Shown in pieces: positions 9,722 through 21,650 of a stretch of 64,000 nucleotides of DNA (positions are counted from its first letter, which is position 1; each line of letters starts with the position of its first letter). The notes under the pieces are model-generated. The model had not been told where the DNA came from. It saw nothing but the letters and a program-made list of their open reading frames with translations, and ran no database searches. Position numbers and translations under genes: made by a program. The stretch comes from Rhexocercosporidium sp. MPI-PUGE-AT-0058. Lineage: Eukaryota > Ascomycota > Leotiomycetes > Helotiales. The stretch lies in assembly GCA_020746875.1 (NCBI GenBank), contig JAGTJL010000007.1:682001-746000 (forward strand), written 5' to 3'.

Positions 9722-10888
9722 ATGACACCCCGACTATGGGATGCCTATGATACACTCAGAGTCATAGATCGAGACTCAAAGAGCATGGACTGCGCAGGCC
9801 TGCAGCAGGACAACCAGCAATGCGACGTCAAACTCGACGATATCAATTACCTCAATATCCGGCGCATCATCGACACACTAGAAATACATCCACCAGACGA
9901 GAACTCATGGTCAAAGTCGCTCAAAAGACTGGCCAGTCTCTCAGTTTGCTCGACCTGTCAACATAACGAGAAGGCTAATATTGATGAGCTCGTCGACGAA
10001 TGGAAGTTACGTATTGCGAAAGCAGCACAGAAGTACAAGAGACGGCTAGCGAAGCTTGAAGTTCACCTTTCGTTGGAAAAGAAAGACGAGGAGATTGTGC
10101 AGTTGAAGAGGACGATTGAGAAATTAGAGAGCCGAGGTATCTGTAAATTGCACATCGAAATCGAGGATCTGCAGTCTGAACTCGAGGCAGAGAAAAGCGA
10201 GCATTTGGAGGCTATTTCACTGGCTATCTCGGAGTTGAAAAAGTGGAATGCAGCAGCTCAGTTATCCAAATCACACCTCAGACAGTCCAAGGATAAGGTC
10301 GCGGAGGTGTACCAGCAACTGGGGGAAGCAGAAGCAAATAATGAGGTTCTTTCGACTGAGATTCAGGTCTTGAGATCTGATCAGGCTTCGTCGCTGGCTG
10401 CTTATGAGGAAGGCGAGGTGGCACTTGGAAAAGCGAAGGCTGAGAATAGCTTTCTCTTGAGTAGGGTAGTTGAGCTTGAAGATGCTTTGGAGAGGGAGAG
10501 GACGGTCTCATCGGTGTCGATCACACGTCTGCAAGGACGACTGGAAGCTGCCATCATATCGCGTGTCAAACTCGGCAAAGTGGAGACAAGTCTGCTCTCA
10601 CAACTCGACGAGAACGCTCGGAAACTTCAAGAAACTACCAACGTGATCGGCCAGTTGAACACAGAAATAAATACTCTCATGACAGTCAATACTGAGATGC
10701 TTTCAGTGGTAGCAAAGAGGGAGAAGAACACAGATGCTATGATTGCAGTTTTGATACGTAGGATTGACTTCATTAGAAATCATCCTTTCAATATGCTCTT
10801 GGTTAGCCTGATGGTCTCGATTAAGGGATGGGAGGGGGTTATTGTTGGGGGGCTTTGGTGGTTGAGATCTTGGATGCCATTCTCCTAA
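9722..10888 (+). CDS. Coiled-coil protein with N-terminal Cys signature and C-terminal IDFxRxHPF motif (copy 2)
   Basis: Single-exon 388-residue paralogue of the protein at 5754-7151, in the same orientation 2.6 kb downstream. Both start MT-x-R-x-WDAY-x-x-L. C24 and C34 sit at identical positions, followed by C76-x2-C79 (with H81) where copy 1 has C72-x2-C75-x2-H78. Heptad-rich coiled coil fills about residues 105-340. The C-terminus carries RRIDFIRNHPF (346-356), then a longer hydrophobic tail (MLLVSLMVSI and VIVGGLWWL) that could be a membrane anchor. The coiled coil is about 70 residues shorter than in copy 1 and its sequence has diverged strongly, while both ends are conserved. That suggests the two ends are the functional parts. 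Function unknown. Confidence 0.8.
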   Translation: MTPRLWDAYDTLRVIDRDSKSMDCAGLQQDNQQCDVKLDDINYLNIRRIIDTLEIHPPDENSWSKSLKRLASLSVCSTCQHNEKANIDELVDEWKLRIAKAAQKYKRRLAKLEVHLSLEKKDEEIVQLKRTIEKLESRGICKLHIEIEDLQSELEAEKSEHLEAISLAISELKKWNAAAQLSKSHLRQSKDKVAEVYQQLGEAEANNEVLSTEIQVLRSDQASSLAAYEEGEVALGKAKAENSFLLSRVVELEDALERERTVSSVSITRLQGRLEAAIISRVKLGKVETSLLSQLDENARKLQETTNVIGQLNTEINTLMTVNTEMLSVVAKREKNTDAMIAVLIRRIDFIRNHPFNMLLVSLMVSIKGWEGVIVGGLWWLRSWMPFS

Positions 10889-11704
10889 TCGAAGGTAGGG
10901 TCTTGACTTCGATGTCCCGGATGAAGGCAGGAGTATATCTTTGTATAGTATCGTGTATCGCTCTGTCTTTATTTTTGGTTTAGTATAACTTTAAATGAAT
11001 TTGATATGGAGTTATCTCATCGTTCATACATTTTCGGTTCGGACATGGTACTAGGCACAACAGCATTTATCCCAACTTGACCATTGCAAAATTAGATATT
11101 GAGTTTCATCTGAGATTACAGAGCATAGTGATATAGACATTAGAAGACTAGACATTAGAAAACTAGATATTAGAAGACTAGATATTAGAAGACTAGATAT
11201 TTGTTCACCCTCCAGTTTTCTTTTCGTAGGACCGAGTCGGTCTGCTCTTTCGGACGATTGGGCAATAATTCATCATTTGTTTATCTCCAATTGACAACCG
11301 AGAACGTTCATTCCTTCGCGAATACAGCTAGTTTGAGTTGCCCAATACTCACCCAGTCCCTTTCCTTAACAGAGTACAATCTGACCCATTGATATCGCAA
11401 TTCGGATCATGACGCTGGCAGTCCTGTCAGGCCAAAAGTGAATACTTGTATCGACTCCCTCGCTTAGCAATTCTCTACTTAAGGAAATGACAATAGCAAA
11501 CTACCAACTTCCGCCTTTTCGCCCCACTATACCTTAAAGAATAGGAAGAGCAGCGATGACCATTAAGAGCGGTTAGCGAGACTGTAGCGATTCTACAAGT
11601 CACAATTTCTCCCATCTCCCCTTCTTTTGCTCCCGTTCGTTTCTCCATCTTCTCTTCTCCCATTCAGTCCTCATCACCAAAGACCAGCACATAAGATCAT
11701 CAAA
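10889..11704. other. Intergenic with a short tandem repeat and 5' leader of the acidic protein
   Basis: No supported gene. Contains the 15-bp tandem repeat at 11136-11200 and a pyrimidine-rich leader just before the ATG at 11705. Confidence 0.4.
11136..11200. repeat. 15-bp tandem repeat, four copies plus a partial
   Basis: Unit GAYATTAGAARACTA repeated four times head to tail (11136-11195), plus the first bases of a fifth copy. Copies differ only at two purine/pyrimidine transition positions. Minisatellite-like; no function evident. Confidence 0.8.
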
Positions 11705-12729
11705 ATGGCAACCAGCACCATCCCGCCCACTCCAAAGAAGTTCTATCCAACCCTGGATAACTCGTCCGAGGTTGGATATCTCCTCCTGGGGTCCATCTCC
11801 GCCAGCCATCCATACCAAGACTTCTCCGCCGATGAGTTGAGGCTAGCCGACTACGAGCTAGGCAAGGCGCCGGCCTGGGACATTTCGGCCGCATGCGACC
11901 CGTTTCCAGGGGACCCAATGGACGTAAGTAGTCTTCTTTCCTTCCCTGTTTCCTTGAATATTTTCTTGAGTTACAGTTGCTGACTTGCTGATTCAGTGGC
12001 AGTACGATGTCAACTGGGTCGACGCAGACCCAGATCTGCTCCCTCCTGTGGTAAGTCACCCATTCTATCCATAGCATGGAGTTGTAGACTCGTCTGACCG
12101 TCCTAGTTGGTTCGGCACTGGCTGTCGCCTGGTCGTCCAAAGTGGGTAGAGGAGGAGGAGGAGGAGGAGGAGGAGGAGGAGGAGGAGGTGGAGGTGAAGG
12201 AGATCCAGCAAGCACTGGACTCGTACTACTGGAACTGGGATGACTATGTTCTCATTCCCTCTCCCTCTCCCTCCTCTTCTTCCTCTCCCACTCCCGTCCC
12301 ATCACTTCCGTTCATTCAAGCACCAGTACCAGTACCAGCAACACCAGCCGTCCCATCTCCCTCTCCCGCCCCAATCCCAACCCCTCCCAAGTCACCGGAC
12401 TGGGGAATGGGCGACTTGGAAGAGGCGCAGAAGGAGCTGGAAGAGGAGAAGAAGAAGAAGAAGAAAGTATCGCCTGAAGTACAGGCAAAGAGAGACGAGA
12501 AGAAGAAGCATTTGGAAGAGAAGAAGGTCAAACTGGACGCATTCATCGCTGCCAGCTTGGCCAAGAAGGAGGCTGAGCAGAAGGACTTGCCAGAGTTGGT
12601 GGATGACGGAGATGATTCTTTCTGTAAGTTCAATCGTCCGTTTTGTTGTATCTTCGCAATTCGCTGTATCTTCCAATATGTTTCATCCTTGACCCCAAAG
12701 CTCGTTCATCGTTCACAGTTATGGATTGA
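11705..12729 (+). CDS. Acidic/proline-rich low-complexity protein, unknown function
   Basis: Four exons join in frame: 11705-11923, 11997-12050, 12107-12623 and 12719-12729, giving 266 residues. All introns have GTAAGT donors. The N-terminal half is ordinary sequence with Trp-rich patches (WQYDVNWVDADPDLLPP, VRHWLSPGRPKWVE). A poly-Glu tract follows, encoded by a GAG microsatellite (12150-12188), then Pro/Ser-rich sequence with PVP and SPSP repeats. The C-terminal part is a Lys/Glu-rich charged helix containing KLDAFIAASLAKKEAEQKD. The final exon adds only a few residues (FMD). No catalytic motif or signal peptide is visible. Possibly nuclear or cytoplasmic; function unknown. Confidence 0.65.
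12150..12188 (+). repeat. (GAG)n microsatellite encoding poly-Glu
   Basis: About 13 uninterrupted GAG/GGA triplets inside exon 3 of the acidic protein gene, read as Glu. Antisense frames reading poly-Pro or poly-Ser across it are shadows. Confidence 0.9.
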
Positions 12730-13045
12730 GATGGCTTGACGCTCAGACATTTCCTAGTTGGATGGATTTGGTGCCTCCTTTCATATTGCAACTTCTCCCT
12801 CTATTCAATTGACCGAGACTTGAAATAGAGGCGGTTTCAACACTTGAAGCAACTGGAAGTCTCCAGGGAATGGAACGAAACATATGCTTTCGTCTCTTTG
12901 TCACAGGAAATCCACGTACTAGATGTTGCAGAAAGTGAAGTCCTTTATTGCGCCCCAGAGCACTCTGTCGGTCCATTTCCAAAGCCCCCAAAACTGTCTT
13001 TTCCATCTTCTAGCCATTTGGCGTTGGGGCAAGAAATTCTTCGTG
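12730..13045. other. Short intergenic / promoter of the BTB gene
   Basis: 316 bp with no gene of its own; an open frame reaching back from the BTB gene to 12923 is probably leader, because conserved-looking protein starts at 13046. Confidence 0.35.
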
Positions 13046-14326
13046 ATGTCCACACCTCTCGCTTCAACCTCTACCACCTCCCCAACATCCCCCTTCCCAT
13101 CTTTTCTCTCTCGCACAACCCGTTCCAACAACACAATCTCCTGCCGAAACCAAGCTTACATGGAACAGTGTGAGCAGCAGATCCTGCACGAACAGAGACA
13201 CGCCGACGCAAGACGCGCATACAACATGACCTCCGACACAACACCACCAGTCTCGTCGCCGAAGCCACCTGCATCCTCACCTTCTAACTCTGCGGCTGCA
13301 AACACCTTCGTCTCTCCAACACCAACTCTGCATCTCGAATCAAACAACCCGATGGAAGCCCTTCAGTCGTATGTCTCCCCTTCAATACTCTCAGAATTTT
13401 CTAGCTGTCGATTACCTTCGACATCGTCTGCCTTGCAGCTGGTCGTGATCCCAAAGTCAATAAACGTGGTCCCGCAGCCGTGGAGACAAAACACAGCTAA
13501 CAAGCGCTCCCACAGATCTCTCCTCTCAGGCAAATTCTCCGATCTCACGATCATTCACGGAACCCGGAAATGGCAAGCCCACAAAGTAGTGGTGTGCTCC
13601 CAATCCGCTGGTCTCGAATCTCTCATCGACAAGCTCACAGTACGTATCATTGCACCTTCCTCCTCCCTCACTCCTCCCTACCACAATCAAAACTAACCTC
13701 CAAAATAGGACTCCAATAACCTCGATCTCTCAGAATACGATCATGAAGCCACTGTCCTGATGATGGAATACCTCTACACATCAACCTACACCACGACACT
13801 CACCGACATCGCACCATCCTTCTCTCTTCCCCTCCACGTTTCCGTCTTCAACTTGGCCTGGACTCTCTCAATCCCCGGTCTCAAAGCCCAAGCTCTGCAA
13901 AAGTACTGCTACACACTCAAGAACCTCGTGTCGAACCTTTCGGTATACTACTCCTCCGTGCGCACAATCTATGAAACCCCTCTCACCTCTTCCACCTCTT
14001 CCATCATCTCCAATAGCCAGGCACAAACAAATCACGAGCTCCGCCTCGTCGTCGTCGAGACCGCTGCCCTCGAACTCCGCAACCTCCTCCAAGAAGGTAG
14101 CTCACAACGAGAAGCCTTCCTCGAATTGACAAGCTCCGTCCCGCAATTCCAAGCTGATATCTATGCTTTCTTGCTTTGCAATGGGAATCCACAGAGAGAA
14201 GTTGAGGTCGTTACCGTGTTTCAAGAGCTGTGCGAGGAGTGTGGTACGAGAGAAGAGGGTGATGGCTATGAGGTTACGGTCGAGTGTAAAGGGTGTGGTG
14301 AGGACAGGACGATTGAGTTCTTGTGA
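13046..14326 (+). CDS. BTB/POZ domain protein
   Basis: Exons 13046-13368, 13516-13639 and 13709-14326 give 354 residues. The 147-nt first intron has a GTATGT donor, a GCTAAC branch and a CACAG acceptor. Its removal joins MEALQS to SLLSGKFSDL, the usual entry into a BTB domain; its length is a multiple of three with no stop, so unspliced reading is also open. The BTB domain spans about residues 110-195 (GKFSDLTI, W-x-AHK-x-VVCSQS, then SEYDHEATVLMMEYLYTSTY). The remainder is helical and ends in two CxxC-like pairs (CEECG and CKGCG) that could bind zinc. BTB proteins mediate dimerisation and are often cullin-3 adaptors; the partner here is unknown. The N-terminal 105 residues are Ser/Thr/Pro-rich and disordered. 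Confidence 0.8.
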
Positions 14327-16303
14327 GCTTGGAAAGTCTCCTTCATTCTGAGACGTGGCCGTTGTTTTTCTGCTCGGGATGGGCTCTCAGGATTCCAGAG
14401 TGATTTTACTTGGCTCTGATTTGGTGGTTATTCTCTTTGGCGTGTCTGTTGGAGTACGATAGCTACATAGCATGGCATGGGGAGTTTGATGCTTGTTTCC
14501 TGCCCATATTTGAAGGCTCGAGATGAGACGTTGAGAAGTAGACGGCATGACCTTGCTGTCACATTTGAAATGAAAGTCTTCCCGTTTCTATTTCCAACAG
14601 TCTTACATGAAGATGTACGCTGTTTCCTCAAATGCTGTGAGAGTCTTGCTCCTGTAATTGAGGCAGTAGAAGCGTCCTGAACAGACCCGCAAGACCTCTC
14701 GCATTTAGCTGGCAAGGCGTTGCGAAGGCCATGCAACTACAACCCAAAATAGACAAAAAGGCACAATACATGAAGCGGAAGCACATGAACTGGTATTTAT
14801 GTATCGCGCAAACATTCGCCTCAAGGCACACAGCTTTGTTCCTGGTTAGTAATACGACCTGCCATCACCCGTCAACGGCATCTAGGCTAGGCCATCCTAA
14901 ACGATATTGCATAGCCACTTCCAGACGTCCTTCTCAAATGTCCCGAAATATAAGCTAATTATCTACTACAACTTTCTTCTTCTCTCACTCAGTCTACCAC
15001 TCTGCCTCCCAGATCTCCTCTTAAAAATAGAAATAAGTCCAGTTCTTTGTCCTCGATTAGATCGAGGCCCACGCGCGAGAGCACCTACGATGAACAAAAT
15101 TCCACACACATGCTTTTGAGCACAATGTATCAACTGCCGGTATCCAAGCGAGAAATACTGCGAGACACGTAAGAAAGTCCATCCATTCACCCCCAAGACA
15201 TCTATCCCCGTCCCCCTCGTCTACTTCTGTATTTCTTGACCGACGACTGGCTTGCTAGGGCTGCGATTCATGGAGAGTATTGCTGATCCAGCGAACCATC
15301 ACAGATGCATGCAACCGCAAACTTCCCAACCAGGCTTTCTGTGTAAGTGCTGTAGTGTTTGATGGTGCGCGGAGGTGTATGGCTCGTGAGTTTGGTGGTT
15401 GGGGTTGTGGATGAACATTTATTGCCTACCTAACTACTGGAACCTACCTGCCTGCCTTCCTGACTTCGTCTCACCCGAGGGACATGCTGACAAACCTCTG
15501 CTCTGCTCAGATAAATGCGTGATCACCGAATGCCCTATGTCGAAGTATCGCAACCAGGATGGGGTTTCGCTTGACCACTGTATGACGCGTGAGTCGAGAT
15601 CGTTCTGATTGCAGCAGGGCGTTTCCCTACTGCCAAAGGCACTTCTCATCGTGCTGATATTGCGTAGATGGTAATCCAAACCTGATGTTTCCCAAACTAA
15701 CCGATTTTGCGAGGGCATCTGCGGGGAGACATGATGGTGATTGCCGTTGCGTCGTTATGTGAGGGGATGAGAGGTTGTGGTTGGGAGGTTGCAGGTTGTA
15801 GGCTGTAGGCTGCAGGCTGCTTCATCGTCTTGACAAATATTTACGGATTGAGAAAGTTTATCGAAGAGAAATTTTTGCGTCTTAGTCTCAATGTTGGAGT
15901 CAGATGATATAACACTTTAATGAGAGTGTCGGGGCAATGATGATCATGTTTGAGGATGTCGACTGGCTCCAAATGAACTTTGTACTGTATCTTGGCGGCT
16001 TACCCCGCATGGAGCTTCGTACTGTATCCTAATCAGGAAAGACAAGAAAGTCGATTATCATCAGTCAGCTTTCACACATTCCCAAGACTTATCGTAGTTT
16101 CCTGTATCTGTATCTTCTAATCTCGAATACATCGGGCTATGACAGACGCATATGTCACCCCTCAAGTCAGCGGGGAAGAATAAGTCCAACAAATCATCAC
16201 ACGGAAGGAGAGCATGGGTAGGTCCTGATCATGAAATCATCTCATTGTACTTTTTCAGCCCTGGTTAAATTATATTGGTATGATACAATACATATAACAG
16301 GAA
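14327..16303. other. Intergenic, nothing recognised
   Basis: About 2 kb with no supported gene on either strand. A run of GTTGTAGGCTGTAGGCTGCAGGCTGC (shortened here: GTAGGCTGTAGGCTGCAGG at about 15798-15816) is a small imperfect repeat. Confidence 0.4.
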
Positions 16304-19300
16304 CTAGAACTGAGGATACAGCTGCTGCGAGTAATCGAAGCCGTTCATCTGTTCTAGTCCCGTGGTTGGGTATTCTGTCAGGGTGCATTAGCATGGTGTG
16401 AAATTCCATGATAGGGATGTAGGAACTCACCCCAGAATATCGAGTCAAACAGATCCATCGGCGACATGTGCATTGTTTGGTCTGCGGCCTGCGCGTCCGA
16501 CATACCTACCGGTACCATCTGTTGTGAATAATCCAACCTTCAATCCGTTAGCGTCAGTGGTACTGTAAGTGTAGAGGGGAATGAGGGGTAAGTTGAACAT
16601 ACGGAGGCATCATCCCATTCTGCATAGAAGCCATAGCAATCGCCGCATCCTGTTGCTCAAACTGCGACGGATCCTGATCATGGTTCTGGACCTGCACACC
16701 TACACCACCTCCCTGCTGCCCCGGCAATCTCTGCGCACCCGCCGACCCACCCTCCACCACCCACCCATGATCATAAATATTCTGTAGCGCAACCAACGCC
16801 CTCGAAAGGGGCCCACTCAACTCTATATCGCGATCCGACTTCGGCAGTTCGGGCGTCGTCTGCTCTTTCGCTGCCGTGACCGATAACGCAGAGATCAAAT
16901 TTCCTTGAAGCTGCCGTACTTCGGGGTCCGTTTTGGTCTCGCCAAGAATGCCGAGGAGGACGGCGGATGAGAGACCGTGGTATGTGAACGCCCAGGAGCG
17001 GGTCGGGATTACGCTTAGTGAGTGCATTTTCAAGTACATGCGCACTGTTTCCGTAAGGTTTGCTTTGCACTTGTCTGCCAGGATAGCTTTCTGCGTCGCG
17101 TCCATGCCGGGATTCTCTCCTCTGCGTAGAGCAGGACGGCAGAAGACGGAGACGACGAACGAAGTGTGAAGTCTTACGGCGAAGTGCTGGAGGCGGTCTT
17201 GTAGGGTCTTACAAAGATCTGTGGAGCGCAGACGGGGGACGACTTGCTGTCTGATGTTCTCGACTTCGATGGAATTGGCTATGATTTGGTCGAAGGTTGG
17301 GGACGAATTGGAGTCGTTCTTGACGGATTGGAGGATGTTGAAGCAGAGCGTGTACATGGCTTCGGTGTAGGAGAAGCCTTCTGTTAGGGCGGTTGGGCTA
17401 AGTGGTGATTGACATCGTGTCATGATAGCGATAGGTGATCTGTCGAATGAGAGGGAGAGGAGGCTGTCTTGCCAGAGGATGGTCCACCTGCGCAGTATTA
17501 GACATGTTGAGCAGACTTCAATGCAGCACTTACCATAATTTTCGCCGTGGCAGGTCACTCCCAGCAGGAATTGGAGCATGTGCGCCCTCATGAGGTGCAC
17601 GATGTAGTCCAAGTGCTTGGGCAAGTCTGCATGTTAGTCCCATCAAGGCCCATGACGCTTCGGCTTTCATATCATTTGAAAGTACAAATCCCAGGATGAT
17701 GAGTGCTTGAATTGATTCTAGAGAAGGCCGAATCAAGTAGTTCGAAAGCCGTAAGCAGTGAAAAGAACAATGAACTAAAGGATTTGTCAGTTGACTACAT
17801 TCCATTTGTTGTGACTACATACCGAAAGTCTGCGAGGTAGCGACACGCTTGTGATATGAGTGTTCCGAATAGTTAGTCGCGACAGCGAGGACAGCGAACA
17901 GCATCCCCAGCCATGCTGATGAGACACCTTTGCCACCATTCGCAGGGTGTTTTGATGATGCGCTTCGGTCTTCTAAGTAGATACAGAGCTTCGATTCGAA
18001 ATCTTCGATGTCGACGAGTAAACCCCAGAATGGCTGGACAATCTGTTTATATATTTGAAATGTCCTGTGCCACACCATAAGTCACAATGATCTTGACACA
18101 CATAAGGTATGATGAGATACATACTTCAGTACATCTCTGTCAGATGGTAAAGCGGCAGCAATATCAAGTCTTATCTTGTCCATATGTTCTTTCGACATAA
18201 ACGGGTAGGATGCTGACGATATCTGCAGCCCAAGTATAGGCATGATGTCCTTTCGTATAACATCTTGCTCGCCATCCGCTAGAGATTCACCAGCTTGGGC
18301 TTCTTCACTAAGAAAAGCGGCGATACTATTCTGACCCAGATACCGAGATTCATTGGGGTCCTCCTCGTCTAGGGGAAGTTAGCCTCTTCTACTCGGGGTG
18401 CCTCGGAAAGTTTTACAGATGCATGGACTGGTTCTTCCACGCTCTGGAGTACTATAGAAGTGACGAAATAATGAATAGGAAGTATATGAGAAGGTGCAAG
18501 GCTAGATGGTTGGCTATTGCAGTCCTCCAAAGGGACGCCAGGCCAAGGAAGCAACGCCTCCACACACAAAATCAAAAAAAGGATATTGAAAACAGTTACA
18601 AGAAAGTCACAACTCGACGAATGACATTCGAGGCTCGGCCGTCTCTTTATTGTAGGCTTTTAGGTGAGGCGCAATTGCGTCGCTGGATGGTGGAGCCAGA
18701 CTGCGATATGTGTTGCTTGAAGTCAAAAGTGGCGTCATGTAACGAACGACACATTTTGATTTGCAACCAATGAATTTAAAGTCTCCAAATGGACGGCTCC
18801 TTATGCTCTCAATGATCCTTGGATTGGACAGAATTTAAAATTGATAGTGGGAAAAGCTTACCTGTCGTCCTAGGCCATCGATCCTCTTCTTTCTTTTGAG
18901 AACCCTCACTCCCCGGCGACCTTGCTCTCTTGACTCCATGACCAGCAACTGAACCCGGAGAACCTTTGGACGCATTCTGCTTCGGGTTGTACGAGCAAAG
19001 GTTTGCATGATCCCTCTTCACACAGTTCTCGCATGGCTGCTTGTTGTCACACTTCACCTTGCGCTGGCGACACGGCCAGCACGCGGTGCCATAGCGGACT
19101 TTGCGGTGGGAGTGGATGATTCGGTTGGCTTCATCTGGGGTTAAATCGAGTGGTGGATCTTGAACAGACTCACTCATCGTGCTAGGCGGCGAGTAGGAAT
19201 AGCTGAGCCCGAGGCGTTCGAACGGCGGTGTCAACGAGCTGGAGCTGTCGGAGAAGTGTCGGTGGTGTCGGGGTTGATGAGGCTGTTGTTCCTCAATGAT

Positions 19301-19324
19301 TCGGACGAGTTCAAGGATTGGCAT
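16304..19324 (-). CDS. Zn(II)2Cys6 transcription factor with fungal_trans domain
   Basis: Seven exons assemble exactly in frame to 750 residues: 19324-18862, 18368-18125, 18064-17823, 17774-17534, 17487-16603, 16537-16431 and 16374-16304. The zinc cluster lies at C82, C85, C92, C98, C101 and C110 (ACWPCRQRKVKCD then PCENCVKRDHANLC). The Fungal_trans (PF04082-like) region follows, with the usual signature around GLTCRLAQALGLHR and the downstream RRKLWWTILWQD. The C-terminus is Gln/Met-rich (SQQMVPVGMSDAQ; DYSQQLYPQF), which looks like an activation domain. It is a nuclear DNA-binding regulator by family; target genes are unknown. MSESVQDPPL at residue 50 is an alternative start. The zinc cluster closely resembles that of the factor at 28066-31018. 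Confidence 0.9.
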
Positions 19325-19551
19325 AATTCGGGAAGCTAGAGGCGCTGAGGGGCTGGATGTTCACGTGATGCAGGAGAGAGCGGGTCTGGACAGTGGAGAG
19401 GAGTTGCAGGATAGGATATGAGGGATGGATTGGTGGTCTGTATTTCTTTCGGTGTTCCATCAATGGGTCTCGAGATCAGAATGTGATCGGGGTTCAAGCA
19501 CGGTTTTGAGAGGGCAAGGCAATGCAAGAGGGTTTCACGTACCTGCGGCAT

Positions 19552-19560
19552 GGTATATAA
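19552..19560 (-). promoter_or_regulatory. TATA box upstream of the Zn2Cys6 gene
   Basis: TTATATACC on the minus strand about 230 bp before the ATG at 19324; position and sequence fit a core promoter element. Confidence 0.4.
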
Positions 19561-21650
19561 CCGTCGCCCGCAGTCAGCCTACTGCAGCTATCTCACTGGT
19601 CAAATCATCCATCCCTTCGCCGATTGAGGGGTTACGTGGTTTGGTGTCATGCTCGTGCTGCTTGGCTTATCCTGGGCCCTATCCTTTTCTCGAGGTTTTA
19701 TTCCATTTGGATTTGAGGATCCATGCTTCCGGCCGGATGTCTATCCTCTTGTGCTAATGGCAAGCCTTTCGAGGGTGTTTTAATGCCTAGTCTTGCCTAA
19801 GCTTACCCCGCAAAACTGTTGGTATTTTCCGGGGATAATCTAATTATACTTAGTATTTGATCCTCCCCTCTTTAGGTCCGGATGAGGCCGGGATTTGAAC
19901 ATTAAGTTCTTCAAAGCTCGTAAGCTAGTCTTGGAATTCTGTCGTACGGAGGTATCCTGCGTCGACTTGCCCTATCAAAAATGCTTTCCCCTCTTCCTAG
20001 CGATCAATTGAACTCTGTTCAAGACCACGTGATCATACTCATTGGTGTGTCAATTCTCTTAGAGTTCTGTGCTTCGTCTTTTTTGAAAGCTTTAATCATC
20101 AATTTTACACAACCCTATTGTCAATTAACATATTAGAGTGGCAAGATCTTTACATTCGAATACAACAATAGCAAGCGCAACTTCGCTCAGAATAGACTTA
20201 AATGCTGCTAATATATTGATATGTTTCTAAGACACTTTGAATTTGTCGATGGTATTATAATTCATCCCGATATCCACAAAATATTCTACGAAGACACATA
20301 CTGCTTTGATCATTTGCGATTATGCCTCTTTGCTCTCAGCTTATCCAACTTGGATCTTGTGGGCACGTGACACTTTATCTTTTTACATAGGAATGACATC
20401 TCGCTCTTTCCTTTACAGAGTCAGCACAGATATCGCGTGAAGTAAATTATTCAATTCTCTTTTCATGCCACTTACTTAAACCCCGGTCACACTATCCTGC
20501 ACTTGATTGTGACTCGCTTACAACGAGAGTTGAACTAGCTCGTCTCTTGGAGCAGATGGAACGTGAATGGCAGGCTATCAGGGGGGTTCAGAACGTTTAA
20601 GAACAGTCGGCTGTATCTTTTCTAGGGTTCTCTTCTCACTACGTCCCATTATCTGGAGCACAGTTATAAACGATCACAACCCAGCAATTTCCCTCTATTC
20701 CATCAAGTCGGGTCGTTGACATCCCATCGGGAGAAAGTAAGAAGATTGTTGTAAATGGAATCCCTACGTGATATTCTTAATGAATATTCTTTAAAAACAC
20801 TTTGTCTGAATATTCATAGAGTCGACCTTCGCAAGTATTACGATTGACTTAGCATCGCTAACCGAGACGGAAAAGGGGGCGGGGTAAACCCTTCGGAAAG
20901 GGGAACACAGTACAATTGCCGCAGTTTTCTATCTCAGTAGTACACTGTGAGGGTGGAATTGCCTACTATTAACTTGGGATTCAACTAGTCTGAGTCAAGA
21001 TCAAGTCAAGTCTCAACTCGACTCGGATTAATTCTAGCCAAATCCAAATAAAGTAGACTCGTACAAGACCGATTCAATTTGCAAGTTGACTTTATGTACT
21101 GTATATTTATACATGACCGTCCATACTTTATACTTGACCGAGGTATTATTAATACCTGTAAATGTAAACCTATGAGCATAAATATTACACAAAGCGTGCA
21201 AAATTTGCACTCGAGTCAACTCAGTGTAACCTTAGATCTATTAATTTCCCACCGAGCCTCAAGGAATTAGACTCGGATTGGGGCCAAATCAGCCGAAAAA
21301 GCCTTAAACTCGTCTCGGACTCGCTTAACCCTACCATCAGCTCCGACTAACCTGAGATTCCTTGAATGAGTCTACTCTCAAACGCTGGTCCAACCTACCA
21401 TTGTGATTAACTTGAACGACAGTCATGAGTATTTATGATATGCTCCTGCATCTATGATTAGACGAACTCAGAACTTACTTAATTAAGCTGGCAACTGATT
21501 TAACTATTCCTCGTTTCATCCTCAGTAATTTCTCCTCGACTCACCCCTCTTTATTTTTCTTTCTTCACTCTCTGCTTTTACGGCCACCTCAGACCGGGGT
21601 CAAAAGCCTTCCAACCTCACTGGAACTAAGCCACAAAAGCCTTTGAGATC
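19561..21650. other. Gene-free interval
   Basis: About 2.1 kb without a supported gene, AT-leaning in the middle (20100-20480). The right part holds the GACTCG-rich segment listed separately and the pyrimidine-rich leader of the gene at 21651. Confidence 0.45.
20985..21385. repeat. GACTCG/CGAGTC-rich segment, possible transposon-end relic
   Basis: The words ACTCG, GACTCG and CGAGTC recur many times in about 400 bp (for example CTCAACTCGACTCGG near 21010, CTCGAGTCAACTC near 21211, CTCGTCTCGGACTCG near 21310), flanking a TA-rich core. Such iterated short motifs occur at the ends of some fungal DNA transposons and MITEs. No transposase or clean terminal repeats were found. Confidence 0.35.

Noticed and set aside
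11700..12215. Minus-strand poly-Pro frame opposite the acidic protein
   Set aside because: Shadow of the GAG microsatellite; no domain and it conflicts with a well-spliced plus-strand gene.
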